The notes beneath the pieces were generated by a model. It was given only the letters and a program-made list of their open reading frames with translations. It had not been told where the DNA came from and made no database searches. Position numbers and translations under genes: made by a program. A stretch of DNA of 64,000 nucleotides from Perognathus longimembris pacificus (Eukaryota; Chordata; Mammalia; Rodentia; Heteromyidae). This document shows positions 24,984 through 36,776 of this stretch, in pieces; within the stretch, counting starts at the first letter, position 1, and each line of letters begins with the position of its first letter. The stretch covers positions 19,680,073 through 19,744,072 of the forward strand of contig NC_063181.1 in assembly GCF_023159225.1 (NCBI RefSeq), read 5' to 3'.

Positions 24984-24993
24984 TTATTTAAGG
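24984..24993. repeat. Target-site duplication, right copy (TTATTTAAGG)
   Basis: It is identical to 19898-19907. L1 similarity to the copy at 60.3 kb ends exactly at 24983. Confidence 0.85.
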
Positions 24994-26690
24994 TATTTAG
25001 AGAAGCTTCTAGGTGACATATTCATTTAGTTTTGTTGTAGATTGTTACTCACAAGTTACTTCAACTCCATTTTTATATTTGAGCAGTGAACATAGTTGAA
25101 TCTCCTTGAATGATAATTGCATCATGATTACTCTCTGGTGATGTGTCAAAATTTTTATTTAATAATAATTTATTTGGCCACTATTTGATAATAATTTTCC
25201 TCCAAATACTATGAGAAAAAAACGAAAACTTTCAGATATTTTCTACTTACATTTTTCCTCATAGGTTATTGGAATCATATTTTAGATGTCTAAAATACAT
25301 AGTTTGTTTAAACCTACCTACTGTGCACTGATTCACAAAGTTTAGCTCTGTTAAATAGATATGTATAGTTTTTATTGTTTTGTGTGGATATTTACTAAAA
25401 TCTATGGAAATTGTTAAAACTTCATCCAGAGCATGTACAGTAGACAAACATAATTTTTTCATTTTTGAGGAATGAATTATACTTACAATACATTAGCCAG
25501 GCATAGAAACTTCTAATGCATTTCAGAAAATATTCAGTTATTCAGTCTGATTGTTAATAATAGAGCATTCAAAAGTGCCGATAAGAGAATATTTCACAAA
25601 GGGTATCCAGGGTTTTGGGAGAAGATTGCATAGAGCTGAAAAATAGTATAAAGCAGGTTGGAGGAAAGATGGCTGTTGGAAATTAAGCTACTATAAAACA
25701 AAAACTGTCTAAACCCAGGTTATGATTCATGGATGAAATATTTTCATGATAAAAATCAACAATACTTCACAGGACTGTTATTCTGAGCAAATTTCTGAAT
25801 TCTCTATAAGATGAAATTAAAAATTTCTCAGATTTGATGGTTGAAATTCTAAATTGGGTATTATTTATAAAATTACTTCTCCTTAAAGGATGCCACGGCC
25901 TAATTTCTAAGTGGTTCACATAAACCCCATTTACTGAAAAATCACTTGTTTTGTTTTTACCTCCAAGTACAGCATTTTTCACTCCTTTTATTTCCAAGGC
26001 ATGTGTCTTAGAAGCACAAAATTATTTCCTAGAAGCATATGGATCAATATAATCCAGTTGCTAACTTTAAATTCTAAATTATTAGAGAAAATGTCTTTAA
26101 ATATTTAATGGTTTCATTACCAGAAAATGTCCTTCAAGTTTTAAAAACCTCATTGAAATCTGTATTACAAGTGTCAAGGAATTTGCCAACAGGACAGGAA
26201 AATTCATTTAATTTTTCCAGACCCTTTTAAACACTTTCATTGGCAATCTATAATTAGATTTCATTACTCCCTTTTAATAGCTGCCTTGACCAATTTGGCT
26301 GCTTAAGATCCATTACTAGAAGATTTTGAATATAGCTCTTGATAAATTCAAATCATTAATCTTAAGAACTATTAAACAAACTAGGCAGAGCAGAGATAAT
26401 ACATATGTATCTATTTCACAATCTAAATGTGCTTTAACTTATTAGTATGAAAATTTAAATTAAAATGTAGTGGAATAAAACAACAAGCCCCTTATAAAGC
26501 CATCACTGACCTGTAAAAATTACTGAAATTTTGACCGTATTTAGTACTTTTGGTTGAATAATTTTGCTACTGAGTTTAAGTTACTACATATATTTCACAG
26601 TATACATTTTAACCTTCATAATGATGAAAGTTATCATTCTATATTACATAGCTTACGAAGTCTATGAACTGACAATAAGACCACTTCTTC
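24994..26690. other. Unannotated AT-rich sequence
   Basis: No gene or repeat is recognised. A repeat-free segment at about 26110-26400 has higher word complexity (a TAATTAGATTTCATTAC-like motif and CCAATTTGGC-like words) and is discussed as a possible conserved non-coding element. Confidence 0.5.
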
Positions 26691-27245
26691 CATTTCAGGG
26701 AATATGTCCATTACTTTTCTTTTGTTAAGTAACATCTGTTCCCTCTTTCTCTCTCATTCCCTCCTTCCCATCCTACCTATGAGTTGCTTAGTTCACTTTC
26801 ATCAATGTCCCATGTAGCTGATGTTCCCTTTTCTGTGTTATTTTTTCCTAACCTTCTTTCCACTCACTCTGTGCCCTCCTCCCTGTTTCCCTTGGGTGTA
26901 GTCGTGTATGTCCCTTATATGAGGTAGGGACTATAGAGTCATCTAAAAATAATAGGACATTTTCAGAAGAGGTGTTTGGTTTCCTTATCTTTGGGATTCT
27001 AAGAGGTGTTTGGGTCTTTCAGTTTGGTACTGTTTTCCCAAGCCTGCCCTCTTTTGTTCTCACTGTGTGATGGAATGTTGAATAACTTAATTTTCTTTTG
27101 TTTTGCGTTCCTTTATCTCTTTCCTCCCCTCCCTTCCCATCCTCATGACTTCTTTCTCCTCTTACCTCCTCTCCTCTCCTTTCCTCTGTCTTCCCCTCTC
27201 TTGCCCTCCCCTTTATTTTTTAAATTAATTTTTCAAGTATGTTTC
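26690..27245 (-). repeat. Polypyrimidine-rich block with probable old L1 3' UTR
   Basis: Bases 26690-26945 resemble, on the reverse strand, an L1 3' UTR of an older type (complement of a purine-rich tract followed by 'gagttgcttagttcactttcatc' on the + strand). Bases 27100-27210 are almost entirely C/T. The + strand open frame at 27006-27311 is driven by the pyrimidine run. The assignment is tentative. Confidence 0.4.
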
Positions 27246-27419
27246 TTACATAATAATCTCCTTGCTTATAATTGGATAATGTTGTACAGTCATTCAGTAC
27301 CGCATTGGTAGTACTAAGCAAGCCATTATAATTTTGTTTGGTATTTCTTGTAGGGATTTCCAATTTATTTAATTTTTTTCAAGGATACAGTAAATTTTTA
27401 CTTCTCTCTCACTCTTGCT

Positions 27420-28880
27420 CTTATAGTTTGAAATTTCAAAGAATTCTTTCAGACTTTAGAGAAGATTCTGGAGTTAGACAATGAATTAGAGTTTTCTTCT
27501 TCAAATGTCCAAGGCCAAGGAAAGGCAGAGTAATATAGTAAGAACTATTCACAGGAGAGCATCTGAGGCACAGAACCAGAATCAGAAAAGATGTAATACA
27601 ACAGCATGTAAAAGCAGAGAGAGTTTGAAAGTTCATTCATAGAAAAGTGGAATACCTTCTGTAGCATCAATCCCAGTTACCCATAATGGATGGAAATCGA
27701 GAGCTACAGCCAGAGAGTAAGGCAGAATTGGGGGCAACAGACTTTTTTCCAGATTTTCGATAAGCTTAACTTCATTCGACACTGAGACCTCTGAGTCCAC
27801 CTCTGGCAGACCTTTTTTCCCTCTTGCAGGATGATGCAGGATGATAGTAGAAAGAATCAGAGAGCACTGACAGGACCACAAGAAAGGCCAGTTCCCTTGA
27901 TTCTACCCTGTAGTGTAGAACATGGTACTCTGCTTGCTTCCCCCATGCTGAGATTCTTGCAAGACAGTGGTCTAACCCCCTCTGTTTGGATATTGGATTT
28001 CTTTGGGTACATCCACATGGGAGCTTCTAAGGCAAGTGAAAATTTGTGCAGTCCACAAGCCACAAAGTTTGTGGTAGACAGAAGTTACTTCAATATTTTA
28101 TGAAGAGAAAGTGAGGATATCCCTCATACTGCCAACAATACCTTACTGGACTCATCTTTAGCCCAGCTTACACATAATACTAGCCTCTACATTGGGAACA
28201 GAAGAAACTACAGTCAACTCCAGCTAAGGCACTCTACCCCGACTAGCCTGGGAGACTGCAACATTAGAAAATGCACAGTGTTGGATATCTCTCAAAATAT
28301 ATAGATCAATACTGATTTCAATATTTAGATGGAAAATACATTTAAAAACTTTTTGGTTGTAGGTAACAAATACCCTCTCCTACTTGTCTCACTGTACAGT
28401 ACTGGATGGAAGGCAATTTAAGGACATATATCCCCTTAGTCCCTTAAATTCTTTTTGTAGTAGCGAAAGCTAGTAGCAAACAGATAAAGGCTGCTCTGGT
28501 CTGAAGTTATTAACTAAAAGCTCCAAATTTTGGGTTTAAAACCATATATTGTCTGAAGCTGCTGTACAGTTAAAAAGCCTCAATTACTTTAAGAGCTTTC
28601 CTTCACCATACTTTTACACTTATAGGACATTCTCCTTTTACAAAATTTTACTTCCACAGCACTGAGATGATTTAAGCAATTATTTATGTTGGCATTACCA
28701 CATATTCATCTTTTCCTCAGCAAAGATATCTCTGTGATGACCAAGTAATGTTAGACAATGGAACAGGCACCCCATTCTATGCTATAATCAATAAAACCCA
28801 TTCCTTTGAGATCAAACTGATTTTTCACTTTGGATTAGTAGTAGTATTCTTTTACCCTGTAGTTTAAAAAAAAAAAGAAA
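27420..28880. other. Anonymous block of higher GC, possibly a retrocopy
   Basis: Base composition and word complexity rise relative to the flanks, most clearly at 27640-28280. Several overlapping open frames occur there (for example 27831-28103 on +, 27857-28063 and 27633-27881 on -), none with a domain I know. An AATAAA hexamer at 28790-28795 is followed 71 bases later by an A11 run at 28866-28876. That would suit a degraded processed transcript copy, although the spacing is too long for a normal poly(A) site. It could equally be part of an unrecognised retroelement or unique sequence. Confidence 0.3.
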
Positions 28881-29805
28881 AAGAATGAATGAAAAAAGAA
28901 AAGCCTAAATGGCATTCTAGGTTTCTGATTCTATGTTACTAAATTGTCACAACAAGGTGCTTTTAAATGCATAAAAATATTAGGAAATGGGTTAGTTGGT
29001 TTGATAATGGGGTTTTGAAAACAGAAATATGAAGTCTATAGTAAAGGAAGATAATATGTAAAATATCCCACATAATATTTAAAATTTTGCTTGTATGATT
29101 TTATTTGCAAAGAGGTTACCAATTATTAATTTTGTAATATATCTATTCACAGGATACAACATTAATTTTCTTTAGGAGACAAGCATAGTATGTGAACCAT
29201 GAGCTAAAATACAAGCCTATCCTGCTATCCATTTTGAAAGGCTATAGCCTTGGAATAAAAAGTGTAGTAATACAGGTTAAATCCATTTCCTTTTGTAAAG
29301 TTTGTAGAGATTGAAATTTTGAGAGCAATATAGTAATCTTCATTAGTGATATTGTACTCTAATGGAAACTTGCAGCTCAGAAATAAGTTTAAAGTGATAA
29401 CATTCAAAATAGGGAATAATATGTGTTAATTATATTTTGATTTTTATTAAAATGATAGCTATAAATAATCCTAATTTCCAAATGAACAAAAAACAACAAA
29501 AGCCTGAGTGAAAATAATCTGAAGTAAAATTTATCTATGTATTCCTCCTAATGCAAAATTGTTTGTAAAGTTTAGAATAGGTCTAAGAGTAGTTTAGACT
29601 AAACCAACAGTCTAAGTTTCATAAAAGTTCTAAAATTTGTCTCTATGACTTTGTTAGGGTACATTGACTACATACAGTTGACTAGAATGCTTTTCACTTG
29701 TCAATTCCACAAAAAAGATTTAGTTATATTCACAACACGAAAAAAGACTTGGTGACTAAACTTCTGAATCTCCCTGAAGAAAGCATCAAGGAGATTACAA
29801 ATTAA

Positions 29806-29849
<44 letters not shown>

Positions 29850-30231
29850 CAATTTAAAATGGTGGCATCAAAGTATCCCTTGAATTCTAGGGTTGTTAAG
29901 CTGAATACCTGCCTCTTGTCCTTTGACAATATAAAAGAGCTAGAGATCTGGGAAATAAAAAAATGGAACTGGATCATTGTACGAGTAACATGGTGACTGA
30001 AATGGTGACTATTTAATACTTGGTATAATTCTGTATGGCTTGTCAAAAAAATGGCAGAGAATGTGAGATTGCAAATAGAAGTTAGATGACTTTTTCTTGA
30101 TGGGATGATTTGCAAAGTCTATCTTAGCATAAATTAGATACTAATGTATCTAAATTAGATACTAATGTAGTACCATTGTAGATGTCGATTGTTGGACATA
30201 AATTAATTTACAAGAAAAGTTTGAAATATGT
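28881..30231. other. Unannotated AT-rich sequence with TA repeat
   Basis: No gene or family-assigned repeat is recognised apart from the TA microsatellite. A 19-base unit (TAAATTAGATACTAATGTA) is duplicated in tandem at 30130-30148 and 30151-30169. Confidence 0.5.
29807..29847. repeat. (TA)n microsatellite
   Basis: An uninterrupted TA alternation of about 20 units. The reverse strand reads as an alternating Tyr-Ile peptide, which is an artefact. Confidence 0.97.
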
Positions 30232-30432
30232 TCTTTTTATGTCAGTCCTTGGCCTTGAACTCAGGTCCTAGGCACAGTCCCTGAGCTTCTATGGTTAAAG
30301 GATAGCACTCTGCCACTTGAGCCATAGCACCACTTCCAGCATTTATGGTTGATGTGGTACTAAGGAATGGAAGCACTGGCTTCACACATACTAGGCAAAC
30401 ACTTTTCTACTAAGGCACATACACAGCCACTG
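30232..30432 (-). mobile_element. IDL-Geo dimeric SINE, old diverged copy
   Basis: The reverse strand shows the right monomer (complement of 'gtcagtccttggccttgaactcagg...gccacttgagccatagc') and a decayed left monomer ending in 'catacacagccac'. There are many substitutions. No clear duplication flanks it. Confidence 0.85.
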
Positions 30433-31124
30433 CAATATTTTCTAGATTGAATCTCTTTATCAAGATAATGGACTTTTAAAAATTACATTTTTTTCTTATC
30501 ATGAAGAAATTGTAAACAAGAATCACCATTCAACAAATTCGTTTATGTATGCATCTTGAGTAAATTCATTATTTTATTCCTCTCCCGAATCACTCTCAAT
30601 CCAATGTTTCCCCTCAAATTTCTTAATTTCATATGACATGCACTTAATATTATGACTAGATTTTGCTCCATTCCTTTATATTCACATTACGTATTTAAAT
30701 GTTCATTTTATTACACTTGACTAGATAATAAGTTTATGAATTCATCAGTTTTGCACAACTGAGCCCTGATATTGGTTTTTGTTAAACATGGAATACCTGA
30801 AAATAACCTGAGTAAACAAATTAATCATGGTTTGATTAATCTTTCCTTACATTATGAATAAGGAAAAGAGTCAATAAATATACAACCAGTCCATTTTGCT
30901 TTCAGGTAACTTAGAAGTCAGTGAGTAAATTCAGAAAGAACTAACCATAGAATTTATAATCGTTCTTTGTAGGTCTCACAGTCTGAAAGACACAAACACA
31001 ATGATAGACACAAATACAAAGCCTTGAAAACTTGTTGAAACTGTACAATCAGTACAACTATTTTTAACTGTTTTTTCCCTACCTTCACTTTCCCAATCTT
31101 TCCCTTCCCCATCCCCACCCATAT
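30433..31124. other. Unannotated AT-rich sequence
   Basis: No gene or clear repeat. The stretch around 30710-30850 has the flavour of an old SINE or LINE end but cannot be assigned. Confidence 0.45.
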
Positions 31125-32288
31125 TTTATTTATTTTTTTTAATTTTCAAGGTGAAGTATACAGAGGGGTTACAGTTACATTAAGTAGTGAGTAATTTGTT
31201 GTCCAACTTGATACGCTTTCCCTCATTTCTCTCCTACTTTCCTCTCCTACTTCCTCCCCTATTTCACTCTAGTTGTACAATACTGTCTTGTGAGTATTGT
31301 TGTTGCATTGCTTTTTTATCTTTTACCCTTTGTCTCATCATTTTAATATTCCCTTCCCTTCCCTTATTTGAACAGTCATATATATATAATATGTTATATA
31401 TGTATTAATATAATATATGTATGTCCCAGGTAGCAGAATAAAATACAGTGACAACAGGGGCTAAATCATTGGGAAAATGAAACAGAGGAAGAAAATTCAC
31501 ATAGTACATTGAAAATAACAACCTCAATGACAAACCACTTGCTTCCAAATTTTGGAGGTCATTTCTCTTAGCATCATCTTATGTGATCATATGTATATAA
31601 CTATTGAGCTCTTGTGATCATCTATTAGGACTATACTAGGCACATACTAATGGTTAGCAATAAGGGAGACCAGAGAGTTTATGTTTCTTTGGGTCTAGCT
31701 CACTTCACTTAGAATGATTTTTTAAGTCTTTCCATTTTCTTATGAATGGGGCAATGCTATTCTTTTTGACAGATGCATAACATTCCAGAACATATCCTCA
31801 AAAAACAACAACTTTGCCCCACTAATAAGTGGGATAGAGATTTAAAGATTGACTTCTCTGAAGAAGAGAGTAGAATGACCCAAGAGACACATGAAGAAGT
31901 GCTCCCTGGCCATAGAATGAATGCAAATCAAAACAACATTGAGATTCCACCTCACCCCAGATAGAATGACCATATGAATACTAATAACAACATTTGCTGG
32001 CAGGGATGTGGCCTAGAGAATGCTACTACACTGAGAGATTGTAAACTTCTTCAAGCACTCTGCAAAGCAGTGTAGTTGTTCCTCAAAAAGGAAACATAGA
32101 GCTTCCCTATGATTCAGCAATCCTGCTTCTGGGTATTTACCCAAAGTATCACAGACAAAGCCAAACTAACTATACCAGTGCAACCATGTTCATAGCAACA
32201 TTATTTACCATAGGTAAAATATGGAACTAACATAGATGCCCTTCAGTAGATGAATAGATCAAGAAAGTACGGTACCCAGTGGAATCCA
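31125..32288 (-). mobile_element. L1 3' half with 5' inversion (twin-primed)
   Basis: Bases 31125-31785 are the complement of an L1 3' UTR and the last bases of ORF2, with the T-rich tail at the left. At about 31786 the strand flips and 31786-32288 is + strand ORF2 C-terminal region: the NNIEIPPHPR segment, the GCGLENATTL-like cysteine region and the NLGLNIDALQ-like stretch before the break. The + part ends near '...cagtggaatcc' and the - part begins with the next ORF2 bases, so the two halves adjoin in the element. It is more diverged than the 20-25 kb copy. A (TA)-rich stretch at 31379-31425 interrupts the 3' UTR. I could not identify target-site duplications. Confidence 0.82.
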
Positions 32289-33048
32289 GATCCTTTTCTA
32301 GATAGTGTCTAATTAGTATCATGGTTATATTTCTTCATCCTTGTTCCACCATTTATATCCCATCTCTTCTTCTCCTTAATACAAACAAATTAACAAATTA
32401 CAGAAAAATAATAACACACCACCTTCAGAACCAAAAAAATGAAAGAAAAAATTATAGTGAGAAAATTTTCACCTGGATATCATATTTTTTAATTGATATC
32501 AGTACCTTCATTGTTTGGACAAAATTAATACCATGTTTGGGTATAGAATGATTACCAGAAAGGGCTACTTTTCAGCTCTGTCATCTGATGTAAATATTAG
32601 AGTAGTGAATCTTTCAAATAGAATTATATGATGCTTCAATAAATACTGAACAATGTCCATGTTTTCATTTTTTCCCAATATCTCCTGTCTCCCATGTGTG
32701 TTCCAGCACCTGTCTAGGAATAAACAAATCTCTTCCTTAATGCTGCCCCTGTCATCCAACTGTTTGTAACCAGTTGGTTTAGAGATAAACTATCATTTGA
32801 ACAAACTTCACTTTGGATTTATTGTATCCTCGGTTACTAGTAATGGAACTGTATTTAACATGAATGAAAAAGAAACCATTAGTAATTCTCCCCCCCCCCC
32901 CAACCCCCACCAATTACACTGACTGGGGAGCAAGGATGCCAAGAAAGAGTCACTATCATGATTATAGGTGATCAATTACTTGACAAACATTAGCTTATTT
33001 GTTATCAAATACATCTATTTACTGTTCTCTACCTTTATTTTAAGCATC

Positions 33049-33050
<2 letters not shown>
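32289..33050. other. Unannotated sequence
   Basis: No gene or repeat is recognised. A C-run with CCAACCCCCACC-type sequence lies at about 32889-32910. Confidence 0.5.

Positions 33051-33090
<40 letters not shown>
33051..33090. repeat. (TG)20 microsatellite
   Basis: Twenty uninterrupted TG units, close to the edge of a SINE. Confidence 0.97.
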
Positions 33091-33093
<3 letters not shown>

Positions 33094-33106
33094 CACCTGT
33101 GGCTTA

Positions 33107-33318
33107 AAAACAGCACCTTGGTTTGCCCATGAACTTCTTTTGTTTATTGAATTGTACTCTACCACTTGAGCCACAGCTCTACTTCAGGCTTTTGGAAAGG
33201 TTAATTAGAGATAAGACTCTCACAGATTTCCCTGCTCAGGCTGTCTTTGAACTGACATCTTCAGGTTTCAGCCTCCTGAGTAGCGAGTATTCCAGGTGTG
33301 AGGCACTGGCACCTGGAT
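33107..33318 (-). mobile_element. B1-Geo dimeric SINE
   Basis: Reverse-strand left monomer of 7SL/B1 type (the complement of 'tttcagcctcctgagtagcgag' lies near 33270-33290). The right monomer shares the Geo core (complement of 'ctaccacttgagccacagct' at 33158-33177). Moderately diverged. Confidence 0.8.
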
Positions 33319-36162
33319 TTCCAGTATCTTTTTTAACTCCTTTTCTTTCCCCACTACATATGCAATTTCTTTTCAGGTACAAATTTTAAAGAAAAAAATG
33401 ATAGATATCTTTGCTCTATGTCAGCTAACAATTTAAAGCAATGAACACAAATGAATGAGACTGATTAATCTTTTACAACTGTGCTTTGCTTTTGTAACAT
33501 CTAATGAAGCATTTCTCTAAATCAAATAAAATATTTTACTCTTATAAGGACTTATTGAGCCTTGAATGTTTAGTCTTCAAAAACTCTAGCTATAGTTGAA
33601 TTAATAGGGAAATGTGAAAGATTTTCTACCCACATATGTGTCATAAGGTTATTCTTGGCAATCTTACATAAATGTGAATTTTTAGAAATGTACTCTTTTT
33701 TCATTAAACAAGCTCTTTTTTTATGACGAGAAAATGAGTTTGTGCTTTTTCCCTTGAAGTGCCACTAAAAATATTCAAAACGGGTTTTCAAATTGTTAAC
33801 ATGGGCTTATCCGAAACCGAGAGTATAAACTAGAGGTGAAATAGTCATCTTATAGTACTGCAAAATTCAGTTAAATCATTTATAATCTAAATCTAAAGAA
33901 GTCGAAATACACATTTTGTTCTGGATTTCTAACTATCCCTAGTAACATTTATATGTTTATAATTAGTGCATATATAACTAAAGTAGTTATGTTTTATTTG
34001 GGTTGGATGGTACTTGATCAACCATCTACATGCTACATTTCCCTAGAAACAGTGCTCTGTCCTCCATTTTGTCTGCTGTGTTTATATTCTCTGGAGGTAA
34101 TGCAACAACTGAAAAATCACTTCATCTAGTCTGTTTAAGGATTAGGATAATTTCACCTTAGAGGATTCTTTACTCTTGACTAATAGAGTCTTGGATCTCA
34201 ACCTGAGTTTCAAAAAAAAAAAAAGGCAACTCTACCAGTCTAAGCCAGCAAAATGATAGATAGGATAATTTACTATTTAATGGCAAAAATGAAGATCATG
34301 CCTCTCACACCACAATATGTACACTACATAAAAATAAATGACTTGTCAGAATGAAAACTTACTAGGCAAGGTTATATCATGGCATCAGTGAGTTTTTTAT
34401 ATTGTGCATATGCTATAATGAAACGTTAGGATGCAAGTTGCTTAAAACCAAATATTTCAGGCTTTTATTCTTCAAAATACATCATTTCTCTTCTTTGTAT
34501 TACCATGAGATAAAGTATAATGCCAAATACTGAGAAAAAATAACAGTGAAGAAAATATAGGAAATATAAATATTTGCATTATTCTATGAAGATTCATAAC
34601 ACAGCTGCACAAAAGGGAAGTTTTAGCTACTGTCTCAATAATCTGTTTACCTAGATTAACCTTTGTAGGTGCCCCTCAGTATTGTGTAGCTTTTCTGTAT
34701 TCACCTGCTCTCTTGTTTGTGGTTTGTCTTCTTTTACTATCATGCTACCCCTCAAAAGTCTGCTTCATCGTTCTCTAGACTGTCAAAGAGATCTGAGATT
34801 TGGGGGGCACTCAGAAAACATTTGCTGAGCTCAGAGGACATGTGGACATCACTGGAGCAAAAGGAGACACACCTAATGGGGCTTGGTATAGGAGGATTAC
34901 AAAAATCCAGATTCTCTTTCTGGAAGTTCCATGAGTTGCAATAGTATTATAAAAAATCAGCAGTAGATGTCATGGGATGCATTGACAGTGAGCAGCTTTC
35001 CAAAGAAAGTGGTATTTTACTATTAGACAACCCAAGCTTCTGCCATACATTTCTGTGTCATTTACAAGAAACAGATTGGATGACACTTGCCTTATTTTCA
35101 TGTTTAGGAGAACATGTATCTGCACATTGTATGCACTGACTTAAAGAGAATTACAGGCTTTAAAAGAGGAGTGAAAAATAAAACTGAGTTGTATACTGTT
35201 AGGTCAACTGTAGTCTAAACAAAGCAAGAGTTAACAGTATATTTTTGAAGCCAGAATAATGTTTATATTTCCTGTTGTATTCTTAAGATTTGCAGTTTCA
35301 GAATGGATCAGCTGGAGGGCCAATTAATATATAAGGCTATTAAAAAAGCATTCCCTCCACAATGTTTAACCTTATTTCATTAGGACATTTTAGTCTCATT
35401 TCCTATGCTGCAAAAAGGCAATACGGATGTGGTATGAATTACATATTAAGACCCAAACTTTACACTAATTAACCTAAAGGCATCCAGTAGTTTATTAATG
35501 TAGCATATAATGTATTTATGTTGAAGTATTCCTTTGTTTACTTTTGCTTGAAAATGTAGAGCATGGGGACAGTGTTTCTGCAAGAATGGAAATGGATTTT
35601 TCAGTCTTTTTCATAGTCACCAAACTCCTTTTACTCATTTGGCAAAATCAACAGACTTTAATTTCACAATTGGCACAGATTATGCTGAATGTTTACCAAA
35701 TGCATTTCATTTAAAATGAGGTTCTTTTGGCCTTGATGCCTAAGTGCCAGAGGGTGTATTTATGCAGTGGCTTGAACAATGTCTGACACTCACTGGGATG
35801 CAGTTAGGACAAGTTAGTCATTTGGAAATTTTGGCTTAAAGTAGTTTCTAATGCCCATCAGAAATCCTGAAGGAATTGCACATTTGCAAATTAACTTTCT
35901 TATAATGCATTGTATTTAAAATGTAGTTGACACTCCTTTTTACACAACAATAACAGCATACAGTGCAGAAATCTTTCATAAACTTATACCCAGGTCAAAT
36001 TTGAAATAATCCAAAACAGATGGTGCAATCTGTTCTTTTGGTAGAGTTTACAATTTTGGCTTTCATTAAACTTTACTGGAAGTTTGATTTGGAATTGAAT
36101 CACAATAAAATTATTAATGATAGGTATGTTTTAAATGAAATGAATTCTATTGTTATCTTCTA
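33319..36162. other. Unannotated sequence, largely repeat-free
   Basis: Nearly 2.8 kb without a recognised repeat, which is unusual for this window. A 75-codon open frame at 34717-34944 (+) has no known domain. The part from about 35280 to 36050 has high word complexity and no simple repeats and is flagged as a possible conserved non-coding region. Confidence 0.5.
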
Positions 36163-36178
36163 GCATTGCAGAGGTTTT

Positions 36179-36398
36179 ATTTATTTTATTTATTTTTTAT
36201 TTTTTGGCCAGTCCTGGGCCTTGAACTCAGGGCCTGAGCACTGTCCCTGGCTTCTTTTTGCTCAAGGCTAGCACTCTGCCACTTGAGCCACAGCGCCACT
36301 TCTGGCCACTTTCTGTATATGTGGTGCTGGGGAATCAAACCCAGGGCCTCATGTATACAAGGCAAGCACGCTTGCCACTAGGCCATATCCCCAGCCCC
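36179..36398 (-). mobile_element. IDL-Geo dimeric SINE
   Basis: A full-length reverse-orientation copy with a TTTATTTTTTATTTTTT-type tail at the left. A perfect 16-base target-site duplication (GCATTGCAGAGGTTTT) is present at 36163-36178 and 36399-36414. On its own strand it has GCAAAAAG in the right monomer and CCTGGGTTT near the B box, so it belongs to the older-looking subfamily. Confidence 0.97.
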
Positions 36399-36530
36399 GC
36401 ATTGCAGAGGTTTTGAAATTTATTATTTTGTCTGGTATATTTTTGCTAAATCCCTTTTGTTGTCTGAAACTCAATTTTTGTTTTTTTGCGAATTGATGGA
36501 AGTTGGTTGGGAAATCAGAAGTTAAAAAAA

Positions 36531-36776
36531 AGGTGAGTGTCCTGCCTGGACCTGGGTTGGATCCTCCCTGTAAATCTAGATATTCTGGAAGCTGAGATCT
36601 GTGTATTGTGGTCCAAAGCCAGCCCAAGCAGGAAAGTCTAGAACACTCAATTCTAATTGAAATCCCGAAGTGGAGGTGTGATTGAAGTAATAGAATGCTA
36701 GTGTTGAGCCCAAATACAGAGAAACAGTGCCCAGTCCCTGAACAGTGTTCAAGCCCTGCAACTGGCAAAAAAAGGG
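36531..36776 (+). mobile_element. B1-Geo dimeric SINE, diverged
   Basis: The B1-like left monomer is recognisable from 'gaagctgagatctgtgtattgtggtccaaag' (about 36588-36618). The Geo-like right monomer ('gaatgctagtgttgagc' and 'ttcaagccctgcaactggc') is followed by a short A-run. The start is uncertain. Reverse-strand open frames through here and the neighbouring IDL-Geo copy are artefacts. Confidence 0.75.
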
